Below, one piece after another: positions 6,688 through 6,756 of a stretch of DNA of 6,756 nucleotides; positions within the stretch are counted from its first letter, which is position 1, and every line of letters begins with the position of its first letter. Under the pieces are notes generated by a model. The model ran no database searches. It worked only from the letters and a program-made list of their open reading frames with translations, and had not been told where the DNA came from. The stretch is from the NCBI GenBank assembly GCA_964569295.1, contig CAZMVU010000240.1:1-6756 (forward strand), given 5' to 3'. Made by a program: the position numbers and the translations under genes. The DNA is from CAZMVU01 sp964569295 (GTDB lineage Bacteria > Hydrogenedentota > Hydrogenedentia > Hydrogenedentales > JAGMZX01).

Positions 6688-6756
6688 TCCCCGCGAGCCA
6701 AAACAAAAGGGAGGGCGAGCGTCCCCGCGAGCCGAAACAAAAGGGAGGGCGAGCGT
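6688..6756. repeat. 34-base GC-rich tandem repeat, two copies, continuing past the window
   Basis: Copy 1 (6688-6721) and copy 2 (6722-6755) begin TCCCCGCGAGCC and end GGGAGGGCGAGCG. They differ only at 6700 (A) against 6734 (G). The last base, T6756, fits the start of a third copy. A degenerate piece of the unit's end (GGAAGGCGCGCC, 6676-6687) stands directly before copy 1. The unit has a short A-rich centre (AAACAAAA) between GC-rich ends and is not itself a strong inverted repeat. It lies upstream of the protease promoter region and is unlike the coding DNA around it. It looks like a dispersed intergenic repeat family rather than part of a gene. CRISPR is unlikely, because the copies abut without spacers. 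Confidence 0.85.

Noticed and set aside
6688..6756. CRISPR array at the right edge
   Set aside because: The 34-base copies follow one another directly with no unique spacers, and no cas gene is present.

Overview
The window is GC-rich bacterial DNA with two long genes, both on the minus strand and reading right to left. The first is a secreted, cell-surface type subtilisin-family protease (2772-6545). It is followed after 33 bases by priA (273-2738), which encodes the replication-restart helicase. Nearly all of the other long open frames lie antisense to, or out of frame within, these two genes.

Right flank (6546-6756): a candidate extended -10 promoter, a short 5'-UTR hairpin and a good ribosome-binding site serve the protease. 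They are preceded by two tandem copies of a 34-base GC-rich repeat that runs off the window edge. Protease: signal peptide, I9-like propeptide, S8 catalytic domain with a complete Asp/His/Asn/Ser set, a long beta-rich middle of unknown function, a calcium-loop (thrombospondin type 3-like) stalk containing a recent 84-base duplication, a fibronectin III-like domain, and a C-terminal hydrophobic segment ending in four arginines. Left flank (1-272): a stem-loop, a short tandem repeat, a T-run, a 12-base palindrome and, at the extreme edge, what may be the first codons of another minus-strand gene.

The organism cannot be fixed from two genes. PriA is a long, non-enterobacterial form with the full helicase and zinc-binding apparatus. 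The protease with a calcium-loop stalk, fibronectin III domain and hydrophobic/Arg tail suggests an environmental bacterium with large surface proteins. The 34-base repeat, which reads EGERPREP in one frame, resembles dispersed repeats I recall from PVC-group and Hydrogenedentes-type metagenome assemblies. That is a recollection and could not be tested here.

The two genes have no obvious shared pathway: one acts in the cytoplasm on stalled forks, the other outside the cell. Their spacing suggests possible co-transcription only. I found no convincing new multi-gene system. The best leads are the edge repeat, the C-terminal tail and the unassigned middle module of the protease.
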